This document shows positions 51,017-60,361 of a stretch of DNA of 64,000 nucleotides, one piece after another. The notes beneath the pieces were generated by a model. It was given only the letters and a program-made list of their open reading frames with translations. It was not told the DNA's origin and made no database searches. Made by a program: the position numbers and the translations under genes. Source of the DNA: Arthrobacter sp. StoSoilB19 (GTDB taxonomy: Bacteria; Actinomycetota; Actinomycetes; Actinomycetales; Micrococcaceae); contig NZ_AP024650.1 in NCBI RefSeq assembly GCF_019977275.1, positions 124,001 to 188,000 of the forward strand, in the 5' to 3' direction. How positions within the stretch are numbered: the stretch's first letter is position 1; the number at the start of each line of letters is the position of its first letter.

Positions 51017-51538
51017 ATGCCGATGCGGAACCTCATTTTTGTGGCCTTCGTGGAACCGGTGGCGGACGGCCAGGTTTTTCTGCGGACGGAGTGGCCGCTG
51101 CACGTCACCCTGGTGAGGTTCGACGCCGCCGCCACGGACGGTGCCGACGTCGCCCAAAGCATCGCCGCGCTTGCAGATGGGCCGGCCAACGCAGCGCTTG
51201 GCGCGGAGCTGACCGTGGGGGAGGACGCCGCCTTTGGCCGCAACGGGTCCGTCCCCGTCAACCTGGTGGAGCCGCACCCCGCCCTGCAGGAGCTGCATGA
51301 GCGGCTGGTGCAGGTGGTGGTGGACGCGGGCGGCAGGATCCTCACGCCGCGCCACACGTTGTCCGGCTACCGGCCGCACGTCTCCCACCAGGCCACCCCA
51401 GGCCCGGACGCCAAGCGCCTCCACCGGGGCGACGCCGTCGTGCTTGACCGCGTGGCTTTGGTGGACATGGCGCCCGGCGGCGACCACGCCATCAGGCGCA
51501 TCCTCCGGTTGTGGAGCCAGGAACCTTCGCAGTACTAG
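51017..51538 (+). CDS. 2H phosphoesterase (2'-5' RNA ligase-like)
   Basis: This 173-residue protein has two HxT/S motifs, [10 protein letters not shown] near residue 27 and YRPHVSHQA near 122, that define the 2H phosphoesterase fold of LigT/ThpR-like enzymes acting on 2',3'-cyclic or 2'-5' phosphodiesters. The usual length is kept. ATG 51017 precedes [12 protein letters not shown]. Its stop overlaps the convergent phosphoglucomutase stop by 4 bp. The physiological substrate is unknown. Confidence 0.78.
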   Translation: MPMRNLIFVAFVEPVADGQVFLRTEWPLHVTLVRFDAAATDGADVAQSIAALADGPANAALGAELTVGEDAAFGRNGSVPVNLVEPHPALQELHERLVQVVVDAGGRILTPRHTLSGYRPHVSHQATPGPDAKRLHRGDAVVLDRVALVDMAPGGDHAIRRILRLWSQEPSQY

Positions 51539-53199
51539 GCGATGACGCTGTCCACCAGCGCCTTGGCCTCCGCCTGCACCTGCTTCAGGTGTTCCTCGCC
51601 CTTGAAGGACTCGGCGTAGATCTTGTACACGTCCTCCGTGCCGGACGGGCGGGCCGCGAACCAGGCGTTTTCGGTGACCACCTTCAGGCCGCCGATGGGC
51701 GCGCCGTTCCCTGGCGCCTCGGTGAGCTTGGCGGTGATCGTCTCGCCCGCCAGTTCCGTGGCGGTAACGTCCGACGGCGACAGCTTGCCGAGTGCAGCCT
51801 TCTGCTCGCGGGTGGCGGCGGCGTCGATCCGGGCGTAGACGGGGGCGCCGAACTGGTCCGTCAGCCCCTTGTACAGCTGGGACGGGGAGCTGCCGGTGAC
51901 CGCGGTGATCTCCGAGGCCAGCAGTGCCAGCAGGATGCCGTCCTTGTCCGTGGTCCAGACGCTGCCGTCCAGCTTGTTGAAGGAGGCACCGGCGGATTCC
52001 TCGCCACCGAACGCCCCTTCACCCGAGAGCAGGCCGGGAACGAACCACTTGAAGCCAACGGGCACCTCAACGAGCTTGCGGCCCAGGCTCTCGGCCACGC
52101 GGTCGATGATGGAGGAGGACACCAGCGTCTTGCCGATCACCGAGGCGGGGTTCCAGCCGCTGCGGTTGCGGTAGAGGTAGTCGATGGCGACGGCCAGGTA
52201 GTGGTTGGGGTTCATCAGCCCGCCGTCCGGGGTGACGATGCCATGGCGGTCGGCGTCGGCGTCGTTGCCCGTGGCCACGTCGAATGCGGGCTGGCCGGAG
52301 GCGGCGGCGTCGGACATCCGCTGGATCAGCGACGCCATGGCCGACGGCGAGGAGCAGTCCATGCGGATCTTCTCGTCCCAGTCCAGGGTCATGAAGGCCC
52401 ACTGCGGGTCCACCGTGGGGTTCACCACGGTCAGGTCCAGGTGGTGGCGCTCGCCGATCTCGCCCCAGTAGTCCACGGACGCGCCGCCCATGGGATCGGC
52501 ACCGATCCGGACTCCGGCATTGCGGATGGCGTCCAGGTTCAGGACGGACGGAAGGTCGTCCACGTAGCTGCTCAGGAAGTCGAACTTGCCGGTGGTGTCT
52601 GCGGCCTGGGCGTCCGCCAGCGGGATCCGCTTCACGCCGCGCAGCCCGTTCTCCAGCAGCTCGTTGGCGCGGTTGGCGATCCAGCCGGTGGCATCCGAGT
52701 CCGCCGGGCCACCGTGCGGGGGGTTGTACTTGAAGCCGCCGTCGCCGGGCGGGTTGTGGCTGGGGGTCACCACGATGCCGTCGGCCTGCGGGGCGCCCGG
52801 TGCGGCTTTCCGGTTGTAGGTCAGGATGGCGTGGCTCAGCGCCGGGGTGGGGGTGTAGCCGTGCCTGGCGTCGACGAGGACCTGGACGCCGTTCGCGGCG
52901 AGCACCTCCAGCGCGGAGTTCTGCGCGGGCTCGCTCAGTGCGTGGGTGTCCTTGGCCAGGAACAGCGGGCCGGTGACGCCCTGCGCAGCCCGGTATTCCA
53001 CGATTGCCTGCGTGATGGCAACGATGTGCTGTTCATTGAACGAGGCCTTGAGGCTGGAGCCCCGGTGCCCGGAGGTGCCAAACACGACGCGCTGGCCGGG
53101 ATCACCCAGGTCCGGCGCAATGTCGTAGTACGCGTCAAGAAGCGCAGTGATGTCAACAAGGTCCTGGGGTTGGGCAACTGTACCCGCGCGGCTAGCCAT
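51535..53199 (-). CDS. pgm: Phosphoglucomutase, alpha-D-glucose phosphate-specific
   Basis: This 554-residue enzyme interconverts glucose-1-phosphate and glucose-6-phosphate. It has TSGHRG near residue 44, the phospho-Ser loop [12 protein letters not shown] near 147, the Mg loop [10 protein letters not shown] near 310, the sugar loop GGEESAGAS near 393 and the phosphate loop [15 protein letters not shown] near 520. All motifs are intact and the length is typical of the bacterial type. It supplies or drains precursors for glycogen, trehalose and cell-wall sugars. Confidence 0.95.
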   Translation of the reverse strand: MASRAGTVAQPQDLVDITALLDAYYDIAPDLGDPGQRVVFGTSGHRGSSLKASFNEQHIVAITQAIVEYRAAQGVTGPLFLAKDTHALSEPAQNSALEVLAANGVQVLVDARHGYTPTPALSHAILTYNRKAAPGAPQADGIVVTPSHNPPGDGGFKYNPPHGGPADSDATGWIANRANELLENGLRGVKRIPLADAQAADTTGKFDFLSSYVDDLPSVLNLDAIRNAGVRIGADPMGGASVDYWGEIGERHHLDLTVVNPTVDPQWAFMTLDWDEKIRMDCSSPSAMASLIQRMSDAAASGQPAFDVATGNDADADRHGIVTPDGGLMNPNHYLAVAIDYLYRNRSGWNPASVIGKTLVSSSIIDRVAESLGRKLVEVPVGFKWFVPGLLSGEGAFGGEESAGASFNKLDGSVWTTDKDGILLALLASEITAVTGSSPSQLYKGLTDQFGAPVYARIDAAATREQKAALGKLSPSDVTATELAGETITAKLTEAPGNGAPIGGLKVVTENAWFAARPSGTEDVYKIYAESFKGEEHLKQVQAEAKALVDSVIA

Positions 53200-53439
53200 G
53201 GCTCCAGCATGCCAGAACCTGGCAGGAGTCCAAACGACCCGCCCATAATCCGGACCCTGTGACGCGCAATGTGCTCGTCAAACCAAGTAGTCCACCTGAG
53301 TACCCGGCCCGGAAAGTACCTATATACCGGCCCTTTGACGCCCTGCTACCTTTCAAAAAATTCCAGGAAACAAGGGAAAGGAACGGACGACGGCGGGCCG
53401 CCGCCGGAGTCCTGTCCGGCTAGGAAACGGGGACGTCCA

Positions 53440-54396
53440 ATGGGGGCAGGAGACGGGGCAGCGGAGCAGTCCAGGCTGGCTGCCGAGCGCGTTGCGAGGC
53501 TGAAGCGCCAACTCGACCAGGCCGAACGTTCCACGAAGGCGTGGGACGCCGGCGCCGCAGGGGAGCGGGTGGTGGCCGACAAGCTCAGCGAACTGGTCCC
53601 GCGCGGCTGGTACGTCCTCCACGATGTCCACTGGCCCGGCCGGCCCAAAGCGAACCTTGACCACGTCCTGGTGGGCCCCGGCGGCGTGGTGGTGATCGAC
53701 TCGAAGAACTGGACCGGTGAGGTGCGGGTGGCTTCCGGGGTGCTGTGGCAGGGCCGCTTTGCGCGGACCCAGGCAGTGGAAGGGGCCCTGGCCCAGTGTG
53801 CTGCCGTGGCCTCGGTGCTGACTCCGCCGCACCGGCGCCTGGTGCGTCCACTCATCTGCATGTCCGCGCAGCCCGACCTTTTCGGGGTGACTGAATCCGA
53901 CGTTGCCGTGGCCGGTTCCCAGCGGGTGGTGGGAGCCATCGAAGCGCTGCCGGCCGTGCTCGACCAGCAAACAGTGGTGGGCCTGTACGCGCACCTGGGC
54001 CAGCAGCTCACCCATGAACAGGAACCAGGCATCACCGCTTTTCGCAGCGTACGGCCGGGAACCGTGGTGCGCCCGGCGGGAGCATTGCCCCCGGCCGGCC
54101 CCGCAGCAACTCCCCGCGGGAAGCCCGGCTCCCCGGACGAAACGGGCCGCAGCCAAAGTGCATCCCGGCACCCCGCAGGGCGGGCCCTCCCCCCGGGCGG
54201 AACGAAGGCAGGACAACCCACAGGGCACAGGGCGGGAGCGCCGGCCGGAACGCGGACCGGGGCGTCGGCGGGATCGGCGCGCCGCGGCAGGAACGGCAAA
54301 GCGCAGCAGCATGGCGGCACCAGTGGAGGGAAGCTTGCCCTGCTGGCGGCCTTCGTCATTTTTGCCGTCTATATCCTGCCCTACTTGGGCCGCTAG
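53440..54396 (+). CDS. NERD-domain protein with C-terminal membrane anchor
   Basis: This 318-residue protein has an N-terminal coiled segment (about 10-32), a nuclease-related domain (about 38-150) with GAAGERVVADKL, LDHVLVGPGGVVVIDSKNW (nuclease-type Asp and Asp-x-Lys) and a later QCAAV helix, then a long Pro/Gly/Arg-rich linker and a final helix (LALLAAFVIFAVYILPYLG). Function is unknown; NERD proteins may process DNA. ATG 53440 is chosen; upstream codons are not credible. The 240-bp gap before it shows no gene. Confidence 0.8.
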   Translation: MGAGDGAAEQSRLAAERVARLKRQLDQAERSTKAWDAGAAGERVVADKLSELVPRGWYVLHDVHWPGRPKANLDHVLVGPGGVVVIDSKNWTGEVRVASGVLWQGRFARTQAVEGALAQCAAVASVLTPPHRRLVRPLICMSAQPDLFGVTESDVAVAGSQRVVGAIEALPAVLDQQTVVGLYAHLGQQLTHEQEPGITAFRSVRPGTVVRPAGALPPAGPAATPRGKPGSPDETGRSQSASRHPAGRALPPGGTKAGQPTGHRAGAPAGTRTGASAGSARRGRNGKAQQHGGTSGGKLALLAAFVIFAVYILPYLGR

Positions 54397-55282
54397 CCTC
54401 CGGCGCATCTCCTGGCAGCAGCCGGTCTTTGGCGGCCGCGCGGACTGCTCCGGTCATCCGGTTGAGCCGTTCCGAGTCCAGGGTCCAGGCCTGCCAGTAC
54501 AGGGCCACGTCCTGGTGGGGGCCGTCCTCGAGCCGCACCAGGGCGCCGGACTCCAGCTCGTCCGTGAGCTGGAGCTCCGGAATCATCCCCCAGCCCAAAC
54601 CGGCTTTGACTGCCGCGAGGAATCCCTGGGACGAAGGGACCGTGTGCGTTGGAGGAAGCTGCCGCAGGCTCCTGGCCGTAAGCAGCTGCTCCTGCAGGTT
54701 GTCTTTCGTGTTGAATTTCAGGACCGGCATTGCCGCCCAATCCACGCCGCCGGACACGGAAAACCGCCGGCGCAGCCCGGGGGTGGCCACCGGAACGTAC
54801 CGCATGGAGCCCAGCAGTTCCACCCTGCACCCGCTCACCGGGACAGGGTCCGACGTCACCGCTCCCATGACCTCGCCCTCGCGGAGCAGCTGGCTGCTGT
54901 AGCCCTGGTCCTCAACGTGGAGATCGAGGGCTGAGTCCTCCCACGGGGCGGCCTGATGCAGGACGGGGACGAACCACGTGGCCAGTGAGTCCGCGTTGAC
55001 GGCCACCGGCAGCTGGGCCCGGGCCGGCGACCCTGCGCCCAGTGCCGCCGCCGTCTCCGCTTCCAGCACCTGCACCTGGCGGGCCATCCGCAGCAGCAGC
55101 GCGCCGGCGTCGGTGGCCGTGCAGGGCAGCCTTCGGCGGACCAGGACCTGGCCTACCGACGCTTCCAGTGCCTTGATCCGCTGGCTCACGGCGGACGGCG
55201 TGATCCGGAGCAGATCGGCCGCTGCCTCGAACGTTCCTTCGTCGATGACAGCCATCAGGGCCTTCAGGTGCTCAAGATTCAT
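54356..55282 (-). CDS. argP: LysR-family regulator, ArgP/LysG type
   Basis: This 308-residue regulator has the winged helix LKALMAVIDEGTFEAAADLL with TPSAVSQRIKALEASVG (identical in pattern to ArgP/LysG), and an effector domain that in relatives binds lysine or arginine. It diverges from a LysE-type exporter gene 71 bp away, the standard arrangement in which basic amino acids switch on export. Its 3' end overlaps the convergent NERD gene by 41 bp. Confidence 0.9.
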   Translation of the reverse strand: MNLEHLKALMAVIDEGTFEAAADLLRITPSAVSQRIKALEASVGQVLVRRRLPCTATDAGALLLRMARQVQVLEAETAAALGAGSPARAQLPVAVNADSLATWFVPVLHQAAPWEDSALDLHVEDQGYSSQLLREGEVMGAVTSDPVPVSGCRVELLGSMRYVPVATPGLRRRFSVSGGVDWAAMPVLKFNTKDNLQEQLLTARSLRQLPPTHTVPSSQGFLAAVKAGLGWGMIPELQLTDELESGALVRLEDGPHQDVALYWQAWTLDSERLNRMTGAVRAAAKDRLLPGDAPEASGPSRAGYRRQK

Positions 55283-55353
55283 GAAGACATCCTAATGAAT
55301 ACTAAGAATCATTCATTTGCCTGCATGTCATGCGGATCCTACCGTCAGTAGGT

Positions 55354-55950
55354 ATGTGGACTGCTGGAATAACGGGAATGCTCACCGGGATGGCGCTGAT
55401 CGTGGCGATCGGCGCCCAGAACGCCTTCGTGCTGCGCCAGGGCATCCGGCGCGAGCACATCGGGGCGGTAGTGGCCGTCTGCATGGCCGGCGACGCCTTG
55501 CTCATCGTCGGTGGCACGGCCGGCATCGGGGCGTTGGTCACCCGGTTCCCCGAGGCGCTGGAAGTCCTGCGCTGGGCCGGCGCCGCGTACCTGCTGTGGT
55601 TCGCCGCGCGGTCCTTCATGGCGGCGGTTAAACCCTCCACCCTGGCGGAGCAGGCGCCCAAGTCGAAGAACTCGGTCATCGCCGCCACGGCCGCCCTGAC
55701 CTTCCTGAACCCGCACGTCTACCTGGACACCGTGGTGCTGCTGGGCAGCCTCGCCAACCAGCAGGGAGCCGATCTGCGCTGGGTCTTTGCCGCAGGCGCA
55801 GTCACCGGAAGCGTGCTGTGGTTCTCCGCCCTGGGGTATGGGGCACGCGCGCTGGCTGGAGTGCTCGGCAGCCCGCGAACGTGGCGCTGGATTGATGCTG
55901 CCATCGGTGTGCTGATGCTGGCCCTGGCCATCCGCCTGGTCCTGCACTGA
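55354..55950 (+). CDS. lysE: LysE/ArgO-type amino-acid exporter
   Basis: This 198-residue exporter has six hydrophobic segments. The N-terminal motif GMALIVAIGAQNAFVLRQGI matches the LysE family, and AALTFLNPHVYLDTVVLLG in helix 5 is typical of LysE/ArgO. It likely excretes lysine and arginine. ATG 55354 gives the family N-terminus; an upstream in-frame ATG (55330) also lacks a ribosome site, and the mRNA may be nearly leaderless. It is controlled by the divergent ArgP-type gene. Confidence 0.9.
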   Translation: MWTAGITGMLTGMALIVAIGAQNAFVLRQGIRREHIGAVVAVCMAGDALLIVGGTAGIGALVTRFPEALEVLRWAGAAYLLWFAARSFMAAVKPSTLAEQAPKSKNSVIAATAALTFLNPHVYLDTVVLLGSLANQQGADLRWVFAAGAVTGSVLWFSALGYGARALAGVLGSPRTWRWIDAAIGVLMLALAIRLVLH

Positions 55951-55985
55951 AGTAGGCTGGAGCCGAGATCCGCAGGGGAGAAACC

Positions 55986-56447
55986 ATGAGTAACCAGCCA
56001 TCCCAGGGGCCTGACTACCAGCGTGACGGTTCGCCGTGGCCCAGCTACCGGCCGCCGGCCGAGTACGGAAGGGGACAGTACGGGCAGGGACAGTACGGCC
56101 AGCCCCAGTACAACCCGGGCTCCTACAACCAGGGACAGTACGGCCAGCCGCAGTATTTCGGCCAGCCGTCCTACTATGGCCGGCCGGTGGAAGCGAAGAC
56201 CCTGAGCATCGCAAGCATGGTCTGCGGCATCGCCTCGGTCATCACGGGTTGGCTGTTGCTTCCGCAGTTTGCCGCCATCATCACCGGCCACCTGGCCCTC
56301 CGGCGCGAACCCTCCGGCAGGGGGATGTCCATCACCGGCCTGGTGCTGGGCTACCTGTGCCTCCTGGGCTACGGCGCCCTTTGGCTGCTGCTCATCATCG
56401 GCCTGGCCATCGCCGGCACCGCCGGCTCCAATACAGGCACCTTCTAG
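55986..56447 (+). CDS. DUF4190 membrane protein with Tyr-Gly-Gln repeats
   Basis: This 153-residue protein has an N-terminal disordered region with repeated GQYGQPQY-like units (residues about 25-62), then two or three membrane helices (IASMVCGIASVITGWLLLP; ITGLVLGYLCLLGYGALWLL), as in DUF4190. The motif GHLALRREPSGRGM lies between helices. Function is unknown. The start follows CAGGGGAGA. The repeats are nearly exact at DNA level (GGACAGTACGG recurs). Confidence 0.78.
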   Translation: MSNQPSQGPDYQRDGSPWPSYRPPAEYGRGQYGQGQYGQPQYNPGSYNQGQYGQPQYFGQPSYYGRPVEAKTLSIASMVCGIASVITGWLLLPQFAAIITGHLALRREPSGRGMSITGLVLGYLCLLGYGALWLLLIIGLAIAGTAGSNTGTF

Positions 56448-56473
56448 CCCTGGCCGGCTGGGAAAGCAGCGGC

Positions 56474-56510
56474 GACGGCGGCCGGGCACCTGCGCCCGTG
56501 CCGCCGTCGT
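56474..56510. terminator. GC-rich hairpin between convergent genes
   Basis: GACGGCGG and CCGCCGTC arms with inner CGGGC/GCCCG pairing form an extended stem between DUF4190 and the NCS1 permease. No clear T-run. Confidence 0.55.
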
Positions 56511-56531
56511 CCCTTCTGCCGCCGTCGTGCC

Positions 56532-57977
56532 TTACCCCTTGACTGCTGCGGTGGCGGGCACCTCTACCGGATACCCGGGGTAAATGGTCTCCGCCGGCGC
56601 GCGGTTGGTGGCCTTGGCCCAGGGGTAGTAGACGGCCAGGGTGGCAACGATTCCCACCAGCCAGGAAATGTCCGCGCCGCCCAGCAGCTTGGTGACGGGG
56701 CCCGTGTACAGCGCCTGCGCCAGGAACGGGACCTGGATGACGACGCCGATTCCATAGGAAACCAGGGCGGCCACGTTCCAGCGGCCGTAGCGGCCGTCCG
56801 GGTTGTAGAGGGCGGGGATGTCCAGCCGGTCCCGGGAGACCTTGTAGTAGTCCACCAGGTTGATCACGGACCAGGGCGTGAAGACCATGAGCAGCAGGAG
56901 GACGAAGTTCTTGAACAGGTTCAGGAAATCCTTGCTGGCGAACAGTGCGATGAGCACGCTGGCGCCGATTACCGCCACGATGAAGGCAATCCGCACGGCT
57001 TTGGAGACGGTATCCCTCCGGTTGACGGCGGTGCTGATGGTCACGCCGCACATGAAGGCGCCGTAGGCATTCAGGCAGTTAACCGTCAGCTTGCCGGTGA
57101 CGATCATCAGGTAAATGAAGACGGCGATCTGCCCGCCGCCGGCGAGATCGCCCATGTAGCCCACCTGGTTCTTCAGGAAGTCCCCGCCCAGCTTGGCGGC
57201 GGAGAGTCCGCCGGCCAGGGCGCCGAGGGTCATGGCCCACTGCGCCCCGCCCACCGAGCCGGCGAAGGTGTACCAAAAGGTCTTCCGTTCCGAGGTGTCC
57301 GCGGGAAGGTAGCGGGAGTAGTCGGCTACGTATGGGCCGAAGGTGAGCTGCCAGCCGGCACCCAGGGCAACGGCGGTGAGGAACGTGGGCCATTCAAAGC
57401 CCTTGACCATCATCACCTGGGTGATGTCGAACTTGGTGGCAACCGCCAGGGTCAGGTACAGGAAGCCTGCCAGACCCAGTACGGTGGCGATGCGGCCCAG
57501 CGCGTGGATGTACTTGTACCCCAGGATGGCCAGCAGGGCCGTTGCGGCACCGAAGACCAGGATTCCGACGGCGGGCGCGTCCACTCCCAGCATGAGGTTG
57601 ATCGCCTGCCCCGAGAGGACGGTGCCTGTTGAGGCGAACCCGACGTACATGAGGATGACCAGCACCAGCGGAATCACGGCCCCGTAGACGCCGAACTGGG
57701 CTCGGCTGGAGATCATCTGCGGCAAGCCCAGCTTGGGACCCTGGGCTGAGTGGAGGGCCATGACCGCGCCGCCCAGCACATTTCCCACCAGCAGGCCCAC
57801 TATTGCCCAGAAGGCGTCCGCGCCGAACACCACGGCCAGGGCGCCGTCCACGATGGCGGTGATCTGGGCATTGGCACCAAACCACAGGGTGAACTGGCCG
57901 CGCGGGTGGCCGTGCCGCTCGCCCGGTGGGATCATGTCGATCGATCGTGCCTCAACGGCGGTACTTCCTCCGGCCAT
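56532..57977 (-). CDS. NCS1-family purine/cytosine permease-like transporter
   Basis: This 481-residue NCS1 transporter has an N-terminal cytoplasmic segment with PPGERHG and FTLWFGANAQITAI (family hallmark), then about twelve helices; ALGAGWQLTFGPYVADYSRY near residue 205 matches the conserved helix 6 region. Its substrate may be cytosine, a purine or a related small heterocycle. It lies 122 bp downstream of the FCD-GntR regulator on the same strand, so it may share that regulator. Confidence 0.85.
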   Translation of the reverse strand: MAGGSTAVEARSIDMIPPGERHGHPRGQFTLWFGANAQITAIVDGALAVVFGADAFWAIVGLLVGNVLGGAVMALHSAQGPKLGLPQMISSRAQFGVYGAVIPLVLVILMYVGFASTGTVLSGQAINLMLGVDAPAVGILVFGAATALLAILGYKYIHALGRIATVLGLAGFLYLTLAVATKFDITQVMMVKGFEWPTFLTAVALGAGWQLTFGPYVADYSRYLPADTSERKTFWYTFAGSVGGAQWAMTLGALAGGLSAAKLGGDFLKNQVGYMGDLAGGGQIAVFIYLMIVTGKLTVNCLNAYGAFMCGVTISTAVNRRDTVSKAVRIAFIVAVIGASVLIALFASKDFLNLFKNFVLLLLMVFTPWSVINLVDYYKVSRDRLDIPALYNPDGRYGRWNVAALVSYGIGVVIQVPFLAQALYTGPVTKLLGGADISWLVGIVATLAVYYPWAKATNRAPAETIYPGYPVEVPATAAVKG

Positions 57978-58099
57978 GGCCTAACTCCTCAGTGATGGAA
58001 ACGTAGGGTCCATCACACCGGGTTTGGCGGCCGGCCAACACCCGCAACCGGGTCCTGCTGTCCGGGAAACCAGACGCCTCCGCGTGTCGCGCGGCCTGG

Positions 58100-58798
58100 C
58101 TAGCGGAGCAGCTCCACGTCCGAGACAAGCTCGATGTGCGCCAGCATGGCGTCCGCGGCCGCCTCCGCATCCTGGGCCCGGACGGCATCCGCGATTTTCC
58201 GATGCGACGCCAGGGACTGTTCGGGCCGGCCGGGCTGCCCCAGCGACTCCATCCGCGTTTCCAGGATCATCTCGGCGATGAAGGCCATCAGCTGTGCCAG
58301 GACGGACGAGTGTGCTGCCGCGGTGATGGCCTGGTGGAACAGTTCGTCGCCGTGGGTGCCGCGGTCGCCGTCGTTGATTTCCCTGGCCATGACGTCCAGG
58401 GCATCGTCGATGGCGGCAAGGTCCTGGTCGGTCCGGCGTTCGGCGGCGAGGGCGGCAAGCTTCACTTCCAGGGTGCTGCGCGCCTCCACGATTTCGGGCA
58501 GCCGGCTTTGGTGCTCGCGCAGGCCCTTGATGACCGAGGCTACGCTGGGCCGCCGGGCCAGGACTGCGCCGGTGCCGTGCTGCACGTCGATGACGCCAAG
58601 CACTTCCAGGGCCACCAGCGCCTGCGCCAGCGTGGCGCGGGAAACCCCAAGCCGTTCGGCAAGGTCGCGCTCCGCCGGCAGGAGATCGCCCGGCCGGAGC
58701 TGGGCGGACTCGATGTAGGCGAGGATCTGCTCCACCAGCTGCTCGTACAGCCGGGGCCGGGTGACGCGTTCCAGGCCCAGCCGTGCTGTCTTCTCCAC
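58100..58798 (-). CDS. GntR-family regulator, FadR/FCD subfamily
   Basis: This 232-residue repressor has an N-terminal winged helix (YEQLVEQILAYIESAQLRPGD, AERLGVSRATLAQALVALE) and an FCD effector domain (about 90-225) with conserved acid/His positions such as DELFHQAI and SHRKIADAV. FCD domains bind small organic acids with a metal. It diverges from the MatC-CoA transferase operon, with dyads in the intergenic region. MatR of malonate operons belongs to this family. Confidence 0.9.
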   Translation of the reverse strand: MEKTARLGLERVTRPRLYEQLVEQILAYIESAQLRPGDLLPAERDLAERLGVSRATLAQALVALEVLGVIDVQHGTGAVLARRPSVASVIKGLREHQSRLPEIVEARSTLEVKLAALAAERRTDQDLAAIDDALDVMAREINDGDRGTHGDELFHQAITAAAHSSVLAQLMAFIAEMILETRMESLGQPGRPEQSLASHRKIADAVRAQDAEAAADAMLAHIELVSDVELLR

Positions 58799-58841
58799 AA
58801 AGCCCTCCCTCGGGGTCGTAGGGACCAGAATACCTCCTTCG

Positions 58842-58868
58842 TCTATTGACAGATAGACTCACTGTCTA
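58842..58868. promoter_or_regulatory. Overlapping dyads and -35 box, candidate GntR operator
   Basis: TCTAT-TGACAG-ATAGA (58842-58857) and TAGAC-TCACT-GTCTA (58854-58868) are two perfect 5-bp inverted repeats that overlap; a TTGACA box (58846-58851) lies inside. Repressor binding here would cover the promoter of the MatC gene (start 58935). Confidence 0.6.
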
Positions 58869-58934
58869 AGAGGCTAGTCCAGTGAGCCAGTAACTCACGT
58901 CACATTCTTTCTTTCCCCCAACGGAGGACCAACG

Positions 58935-60302
58935 ATGTCCGCTCCTGTCTTATCGATCATCATCCTCGCGGCGATGTTCCTGCTCGCCACCGTCCTGCCC
59001 CTCAACATGGGCGCGCTCGCCTTCGTCGGCGCGTTCCTGCTCGGCGCCCTGGTGCTGGGCATGTCCACCAACGAGATCCTGGCCAACTTTCCCGGCGGCC
59101 TCTTCCTCACCATCGTCGGCGTCACCTACCTGTTCGCCATAGCGCAGAACAACGGAACCATCGACCTGTTGGTCCGCGGCGCAGTCCGCCTGGTGGGCAG
59201 CCGCGTTGCCCTCATCCCGTGGGTCATGTTCGCCATCACCGCCGTCATCACCGCCGTGGGCGCCCTGTCTCCCGCCGCCGTCGCCATCATTGCCCCCATC
59301 GCCCTGAGCTTCGCCGGCAAGTACAAGATCAGCCCGCTGCTCATGGGCATGATGGTGATCCACGGCGCGCAGGCGGGCGGCTTCTCGCCCATCGCCGTCT
59401 ACGGTGTCACCGTCAACGGCATCCTGGCCAAGACGGACCTTGCCTTCAGCCCCACCGCGCTGTTCCTGTCCAGCTTCATCTTCAACCTGGTCATCGCACT
59501 GGTGCTCTTCGTGGTCCTCGGCGGCAGGAACCTTATGTCCTCCAAGGTGGGACAGTTCGTGGAGCAGGCAGCTGAGGCACGGATGGCCGTCAGCGTCGGC
59601 GCCAAAGCCGGCGCCGACGTCCCCTTCAAGGGCTCCGGCTCCGGCATGTACGGTCCCAGGGACCCCGCAGGCGACGGCGTCGCGGCCACCAAGGAGCGCA
59701 AAGAGCGGATTCCGCAGCTGGTCACCATTGCAGGCCTGATCGTGCTGGCCGTCGTGGCCCTTGGCTTCAAGATGGACGTCGGCTTCGTCTCCATCACCAT
59801 CGCCATTGTGCTGGCCCTGGTGTCACCCGCAGCCCAGAAGGGGGCCATCAACAAGATCAGCTGGTCCACCGTGCTGCTGATCTGCGGCATGCTGACGTTC
59901 GTCGGAGTGCTGGAGGAAGCCGGAACCATCAAGTTCGTTTCCAGCGGCGTTGCCGGAATGGGAATGCCGCTCCTGGCCGCCCTCATCATCTGCTTCATCG
60001 GTGCCGTGGTATCCGCCTTTGCCTCCTCCACCGCCATCCTTGCAGCGCTCATCCCGCTCGCGGTTCCGTTCCTCTCCACCGGCGAGATCGGCGCCGTCGG
60101 CGTCATCTGCGCCCTCGCAGTGTCCGCCACCATCGTGGATGTCTCACCGTTCTCCACCAACGGCGCGCTGGTGCTGGCCAATGCCCCGGAAGGCGTGGAC
60201 AAGGACCAGTTCTACAAGCGGATCCTCGGCTACAGCGGCATCGTGATCGTGGCCGGCCCCGTCCTGGCATGGCTGGCGCTGGTGGTGCCCGGCTGGCTCT
60301 AG
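58935..60302 (+). CDS. MatC-type dicarboxylate (malonate) carrier
   Basis: This 455-residue transporter of the MatC/DASS-like ion transporter superfamily has about eleven helices. The MatC N-terminal region has TNEILANFPGGLFLTIVGVT (near residue 45) and GALSPAAVAIIAPIA, with HGAQAGGFSPIAVYG near 148 and a second repeat containing STVLLICGMLTFVGVLEEAG and VDVSPFSTNGAL near 400. Relatives import malonate or related diacids. First gene of a three-gene unit (gaps 59 and 1 bp), downstream of a GntR-type operator. Confidence 0.82.
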   Translation: MSAPVLSIIILAAMFLLATVLPLNMGALAFVGAFLLGALVLGMSTNEILANFPGGLFLTIVGVTYLFAIAQNNGTIDLLVRGAVRLVGSRVALIPWVMFAITAVITAVGALSPAAVAIIAPIALSFAGKYKISPLLMGMMVIHGAQAGGFSPIAVYGVTVNGILAKTDLAFSPTALFLSSFIFNLVIALVLFVVLGGRNLMSSKVGQFVEQAAEARMAVSVGAKAGADVPFKGSGSGMYGPRDPAGDGVAATKERKERIPQLVTIAGLIVLAVVALGFKMDVGFVSITIAIVLALVSPAAQKGAINKISWSTVLLICGMLTFVGVLEEAGTIKFVSSGVAGMGMPLLAALIICFIGAVVSAFASSTAILAALIPLAVPFLSTGEIGAVGVICALAVSATIVDVSPFSTNGALVLANAPEGVDKDQFYKRILGYSGIVIVAGPVLAWLALVVPGWL

Positions 60303-60361
60303 CCGCCGCTGCCCCACACCGGCGGCCGTCCGCCACCCGTTCCAGAAAGGAAACCCAAACC

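Noticed and set aside
51511..53262. A 583-codon plus-strand open frame opposite pgm
   Set aside because: The minus-strand frame has every phosphoglucomutase motif; the plus-strand one has none.
53200..53439. Possible small gene in the 240-bp gap before the NERD gene
   Set aside because: The in-frame extension upstream of ATG 53440 lacks a ribosome site and domain similarity; nothing else is supported there.
57978..58099. Possible riboswitch before the NCS1 permease
   Set aside because: NCS1 genes sometimes follow TPP or purine riboswitches, but I could not find the conserved cores in this 122-bp gap.
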